Below, one piece after another: positions 5,684 to 8,711 of a DNA stretch of 8,711 bases (position 1 is the first letter of the stretch; each line of letters begins with the position of its first letter). Made by a program: the position numbers and the translations under genes. This DNA comes from an uncultured Mycoplasmatota bacterium (lineage in GTDB: Bacteria > Bacillota_I > Bacilli_A > RF39 > UBA660), in NCBI GenBank assembly GCA_946407055.1, contig CAMJMP010000028.1, positions 1-8,711 of the forward strand, in the 5' to 3' direction. Below the pieces are notes generated by a model. That model searched no databases and was not told the origin of the DNA. It saw only the letters and a list, made by a program, of their open reading frames with translations.

Positions 5684-5687
5684 ATAA
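5658..5687. repeat. Perfect 10-bp inverted repeat over the HD/PAP2 promoter (possible operator)
   Basis: TTATATTGTA (5658-5667) is repeated in inverse at 5678-5687 (TACAATATAA) with a 10-bp spacer. The half-site centres are 20 bp apart, about two helical turns, as for a dimeric repressor. The left arm covers half of the -35 box and the right arm covers the whole -10 box. It lies upstream of the predicted transcript start, so an RNA hairpin role is unlikely. Confidence 0.5.
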
Positions 5688-5711
5688 GTAGATAATAGGG
5701 AGATGATGCTT

Positions 5712-6278
5712 ATGTATAATGCAATTGAAAAAGCAATTCATTTTATGGTTTTGGCCTTTAAAGGTCAAAGACGAAAAAATGAAAATATTGATAAGTGTTT
5801 TCATTCTATGTCTGTAGGTATGATGATTAGAAACGTTACAGAAACCGAAGATGTTGTTGTGGCAGCAATACTACATGACATAATTAATGATACTGAATAT
5901 GGTTATGAAGAGATTGAAGAAATGTTTGGTACATTAGTTGCTGATATTGTAATGGATTTATCAGAAGATCATTCTAATACTAAATGGTTAGATAGAAAAA
6001 AAGAATTTGTTGAAAGAATGAGAAATACTGAAGATATTAATGTTATAAATATCATGGTTGCTGATAAATTACATAACCTACTCTCTGATTATGATTTATA
6101 TAAGAAAACTGGAGATAAAGTTTGGAAATATTCTAAAGGAACTAAAGAAGAAAATTCTTGGTTGTATAAAGAGTGTTATTACCTTGCTAGTAGAAAAGGT
6201 GCTAGCGAATGGTTATTAAGTAGATATAGAGATATCTTAATAGAATACTTTGGTGATTTAGATGAAGAAAGCATATAG
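5712..6278 (+). CDS. HD-domain protein of the RelA/SpoT hydrolase type
   Basis: This 188-residue soluble protein is a stand-alone HD domain resembling the hydrolase half of Rel/SpoT and Mesh1-type small alarmone hydrolases, which remove the 3' pyrophosphate of (p)ppGpp. The family opening GQRR (18-21) precedes metal ligands H31, H55-D56 and D118 in ADKLHN (117-122). In canonical hydrolases the HD is followed by xxED; here it reads HDIINDT, so the catalytic Glu is Asn (N59) while Asp (D60) remains. Activity on ppGpp is therefore uncertain. There is no synthetase, TGS or ACT domain. ATG 5712 is preferred over ATGs at 5703 and 5706, because AGGGAG (5697-5702) lies 9 nt away. It overlaps the PAP2 gene by 17 nt, implying one operon. 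Confidence 0.82.
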   Translation: MYNAIEKAIHFMVLAFKGQRRKNENIDKCFHSMSVGMMIRNVTETEDVVVAAILHDIINDTEYGYEEIEEMFGTLVADIVMDLSEDHSNTKWLDRKKEFVERMRNTEDINVINIMVADKLHNLLSDYDLYKKTGDKVWKYSKGTKEENSWLYKECYYLASRKGASEWLLSRYRDILIEYFGDLDEESI

Positions 6279-6891
6279 GTGGTTTAGGAGACATTGGAAA
6301 CCTATAATATTAGCTATATGTTTAATAATATTTGCTGTAATGGTTAAATTATTACAAAAGAATAAGTTTGAGTCTTTTGATAGTAAAGTTTATGAATTTA
6401 TTATTCAATTTAAAAGTGATAGTCTTACTATGTTAATGAAATTAATTTCTTTCTTATGTAGTGTTTGGTTTTTATTGCTTTTCTCAGTTGTAATAATGTT
6501 AGTTTGTAAAAGAAAGAGATTTGTTTTCTTTATAGTATTAAATCTATTATTATGTTTTTTATTAAATCAAACTATGAAGTTTATATTTGAAAGACCAAGA
6601 CCATTTAACATTAATATTATTATAGAAAATGGATATAGTTTTCCTTCGGGTCATTCAATGGTAAGTTTAGCTTTCTATGGTTTATTCATATATATAATAT
6701 GGCATATGAATAAGCCTAGATTAGAAAAGTTATTTTATGTTATACCATTGATATTATTAGTTTTATTAATTGGTATAAGTAGGATTTATTTAGGTGTTCA
6801 TTATGCATCTGATGTTATTGCAGGTTATGCATTATCAATGGCTTACCTAATAATATTTATTAAATTGTTCTATAAAAAAATGAAGAGTTAA
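6262..6891 (+). CDS. PAP2 family membrane phosphatase
   Basis: This 209-residue polytopic membrane protein of the type 2 phosphatidic acid phosphatase family dephosphorylates lipid phosphates or pyrophosphates such as undecaprenyl pyrophosphate or phosphatidylglycerol phosphate; the substrate here is unknown. All three catalytic motifs are present: K106-x6-R113-P114, P128-S-G-H131, and S173-R174-x5-H180-x3-D184. About six hydrophobic spans are visible (roughly 14-30, 56-80, 87-105, 132-148, 158-172, 183-204). The first 13 residues are strongly basic, placing the N-terminus in the cytoplasm. The start ATG lies inside the HD gene, with GGTGAT (6252-6257) 4 nt upstream, so translation is probably coupled to the HD protein. 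It converges on the minus-strand dehydrogenase with an 11-nt gap. Confidence 0.93.
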   Translation: MKKAYRWFRRHWKPIILAICLIIFAVMVKLLQKNKFESFDSKVYEFIIQFKSDSLTMLMKLISFLCSVWFLLLFSVVIMLVCKRKRFVFFIVLNLLLCFLLNQTMKFIFERPRPFNINIIIENGYSFPSGHSMVSLAFYGLFIYIIWHMNKPRLEKLFYVIPLILLVLLIGISRIYLGVHYASDVIAGYALSMAYLIIFIKLFYKKMKS

Positions 6892-6904
6892 TACTCTTCA
6901 TTTT
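6877..6904. terminator. Bidirectional terminator shared by convergent genes
   Basis: A perfect 12-bp stem (6877-6888 with 6893-6904) has a TAAT loop. Toward the right, T-rich sequence follows. Toward the left, the complement of the A run (6874-6880) supplies T7. It contains the last codons and stop of the PAP2 gene and the stop of the opposing dehydrogenase gene, so one hairpin serves both transcripts. Confidence 0.88.
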
Positions 6905-7982
6905 ATTTGTCTAAATATGTATCTAAATCATTTAAACGATATTTTGCTGAACGCATTTCACTAGTTGGTATAAAACCAGGTCTAGCATTGATTACATCAG
7001 GAATTCTATTTACGATATCAGCACAAGTAAGTTCTACTGTAGCTGGTTGTTTAATAGTAATAGTTGTTTCTGGTTCACCAATAATAGTCCATTCATTAGT
7101 ATCTACTTCATCTTCAGCATATACTTTTCCGATACATTCAGCTTCAATAGTAATGCCCTCTTCTGTTTCAGCAGTTACTACTGCAGACATACCAGTTGCA
7201 TTACCTGCTTTAATTGTCATATTTAATGTAGTTGATTCTAAGTCATGATCACAAGTTTGTGGAACACATACTTGAGTCATTTTAGTGATATGCAGTTGCA
7301 TACGATCAGCAATCCAACCTACTGTATTCCACATGTATGATGGTTCATATTCACCAGAATCAATTAGTCTTTGTCTTTCTTCATCACTCATACGGTCTAC
7401 TGATGCGATTTGTGTATCAAATTCATCTAATGTAAGACCTGCTCCATGAGCTTCTGCTAAAGCTATACCATAGTCTTCAACGTTATATGAAGAAGAACCT
7501 TTAATCTTAGCTATTTTATGTGTTGTACCTGCTAGTGTTGTAATTAAATTACCCCAGAAGACATCTTGGTAACCACTACCTGTTACAGTACAATTATTAG
7601 CTTTTGCTAAAGTATCAATTTCTCTCCATAGAGATGGATTAGAATTAGATGCAAAGAAAGCTTCTTCACAAGTAGTAATTACATTTACACCATTTTGTGT
7701 ACACATTCTTAATTCATTACGTAAATCTCTTAGTAAACTCATTGTTTCAATAATGGCAATATCAGGATTAGTTTTTTTGATTAATTCATCTAAATCACTA
7801 ACATCTGTTACTGTAACACCTGTTGGAACATTTACTTCCATGATATCTGAAATATCTAGACCAATAATCTTTTTGTTTCTATCTACAGCTCCAACTATTT
7901 CTCCACCATGTTCTTGAACATATCTCATTGTGTATTTACCCATCTTGCCACAACCGATTTGTAATACTTTAATTTTTCCCAT
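6903..7982 (-). CDS. DapB-fold NAD(P)-dependent dehydrogenase, probably 2,4-diaminopentanoate dehydrogenase-like
   Basis: This 359-residue cytoplasmic oxidoreductase has an N-terminal Rossmann fold. The dinucleotide loop is G10-C-G-K-M-G15, preceded by the beta strand KVLQI and followed by the acidic/basic end of strand 2 at D34-R35. The following alpha/beta region (70-113, PDIAIIET ... NVITTCEEAFF) and a long C-terminal domain resemble the group annotated as dihydrodipicolinate reductase-like or 2,4-diaminopentanoate dehydrogenase, which oxidatively deaminates 2,4-diaminopentanoate in clostridial ornithine fermentation. It is much longer than true DapB (about 250-270 residues). No ort or other ornithine-pathway genes are in view, so the substrate is only inferred. 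AAGGAG (complement of 7991-7996) gives a good Shine-Dalgarno 8 nt from the ATG. It lies 29 nt downstream of the AAA+ gene in the same direction, probably in one operon. Confidence 0.72.
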   Translation of the reverse strand: MGKIKVLQIGCGKMGKYTMRYVQEHGGEIVGAVDRNKKIIGLDISDIMEVNVPTGVTVTDVSDLDELIKKTNPDIAIIETMSLLRDLRNELRMCTQNGVNVITTCEEAFFASNSNPSLWREIDTLAKANNCTVTGSGYQDVFWGNLITTLAGTTHKIAKIKGSSSYNVEDYGIALAEAHGAGLTLDEFDTQIASVDRMSDEERQRLIDSGEYEPSYMWNTVGWIADRMQLHITKMTQVCVPQTCDHDLESTTLNMTIKAGNATGMSAVVTAETEEGITIEAECIGKVYAEDEVDTNEWTIIGEPETTITIKQPATVELTCADIVNRIPDVINARPGFIPTSEMRSAKYRLNDLDTYLDK

Positions 7983-8011
7983 TTTTATTACTCCTTTTTA
8001 TTCTTTATATA

Positions 8012-8711
8012 CTATTCAGTATCTGATAAATCAACATTTTCTTCTTTAATTAAATCGCTGAAATCAACTTTGAATTTTTCAATAGCTTGTCTTTTAGCAT
8101 CCGGATAAACGTTTCTAGCATTACATACTGCTTTGTAAATATGTTTAATACGACATACTTTTTCATTATCAAATAAAGCATATGTAAAGGCGTTTGATAA
8201 TATTGTTAAACAGATATCTGGGTATCTAGATGATATTTCATATACTCTTTTATATTCATCTGTCATGTCAACAATGAACTTCATGATACGTTCTAGAACG
8301 AAATCAGTATATTCAAAGTGAACACCAGTTTTCTTTTCAATCTTAGGGTATGTACCCATTAATACTTGAACTGTATGTGGTTGATCTAGTTCTGCTACAT
8401 CGATTTTTTGGAAACGTCTTAAGAAGGCACGATCTTTAAGAATATATTGTTCATATTCTTCATCTGTTGTAGCACCAATCATTTTAATTTCACCACGGTC
8501 TAGACCGGCTTTGAACATGTTGGCGAAGTCGATACCTGATTCGCCGCCACCTTTATTTACTAATACGTGTGTTTCATCTAAGAATAAGATTACTTTTGGA
8601 CGAGCAGCTAGTTCTTTAACTAATAAGTCTACTCTACTTTCTGCATCGCCTTCTACAGTAGTTTTACCTAATAATGAAGTTACGTTTAATTTATATATTT
8701 CACGATCTGCT
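8012..8711 (-). CDS. ClpA/ClpB-like AAA+ ATPase, N-terminus beyond the window (partial)
   Basis: The frame is open to the right edge, and 232 C-terminal residues are visible. They match the first ATPase module of ClpA/ClpB. Walker B is VILFLDE (visible residues 40-46), followed by THVLV where Clp proteins have IHTLV or LHTMV. GIDFANMFKAGLDRGEIKMI continues into the sensor-1 region GATT (79-82), and the arginine-finger region is AFLRRF (95-100). About 130 residues of lid and C-terminal extension follow. No second AAA+ module exists before the TAG stop, unlike ClpB or ClpC. Walker A must lie outside the window. Where ClpB has the substrate-gripping pore-loop aromatic (K-Y-R-G-E), this protein reads T-V-E-G-D, so the Tyr appears to be Val (visible residue 19). 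It may remodel a protein partner, but its target is unknown. Confidence 0.82.
   Translation of the reverse strand, partial: ADREIYKLNVTSLLGKTTVEGDAESRVDLLVKELAARPKVILFLDETHVLVNKGGGESGIDFANMFKAGLDRGEIKMIGATTDEEYEQYILKDRAFLRRFQKIDVAELDQPHTVQVLMGTYPKIEKKTGVHFEYTDFVLERIMKFIVDMTDEYKRVYEISSRYPDICLTILSNAFTYALFDNEKVCRIKHIYKAVCNARNVYPDAKRQAIEKFKVDFSDLIKEENVDLSDTE

Noticed and set aside
6907..7248. Plus-strand open frame of 113 codons over the end of the dehydrogenase gene
   Set aside because: Antisense to a well-supported gene; lacks a ribosome-binding site and immediately follows a terminator.
8654..8668. GKTT sequence in the AAA+ protein that looks like a Walker A P-loop
   Set aside because: The required Gly four residues before GK is missing, and it lies only about 29 residues before Walker B, where ClpB has its pore loop. 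The true Walker A should be outside the window.
1..8711. CRISPR array, insertion sequence, phage genes or toxin-antitoxin pair
   Set aside because: No direct repeats with spacers, no transposase or integrase motifs, and no small paired genes with toxin or antitoxin features were found on either strand.

Overview
The window is a compact, AT-rich stretch of a bacterial chromosome. Small intergenic gaps, strong Shine-Dalgarno sites, Rho-independent hairpins ending in T-tracts, and heavy use of AGA, TTA and TAA codons all point to a low-GC Firmicutes/Bacilli lineage, possibly one related to Mollicutes or Erysipelotrichales. This placement comes from composition and gene style only. All visible Trp codons are TGG and no gene ends in TGA, so the ordinary bacterial code fits. 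No mobile element, CRISPR array, rRNA or phage gene is visible.

Layout. (1) At 9-166 a tRNA-His gene lies on the minus strand with its own terminator and promoter. Its promoter is interleaved with the promoter of a divergent small membrane-protein gene (206-442). (2) At 477-4391 four single-gene plus-strand units follow each other: a membrane-anchored thioredoxin-like protein, folD (one-carbon metabolism), a four-cysteine lipoprotein, and an ABC-F ATPase. Each ends in a hairpin that overlaps or closely follows its stop codon. The last three start from an extended -10 box placed only 1-4 nt after the preceding T-tract. (3) At 4393-5652 a YitT-family membrane protein overlaps a MazG-like nucleotide pyrophosphohydrolase. 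(4) At 5655-6904 an HD-domain protein of the RelA/SpoT hydrolase type overlaps a PAP2 membrane phosphatase. Their shared promoter is covered by a perfect 10-bp inverted repeat. (5) At 6903-8711 two minus-strand genes converge on the PAP2 gene and share a bidirectional terminator with it. They are a DapB-fold dehydrogenase, probably of the 2,4-diaminopentanoate dehydrogenase type, and the C-terminal part of a ClpA/ClpB-like AAA+ ATPase that runs off the right edge.

Most genes are housekeeping or general physiology (tRNA, folate, translation-factor ATPase, nucleotide clean-up, lipid phosphatase), and I see no obvious multi-gene defence or biosynthetic system. The points most worth a second look are the compressed terminator/promoter junctions, the operator-like palindrome over the HD/PAP2 promoter, the altered catalytic motif in the HD protein, the apparent loss of the pore-loop aromatic in a single-module Clp-like AAA+ protein, and a possible extracytoplasmic thiol pair (CGYC thioredoxin-like protein and four-Cys lipoprotein).
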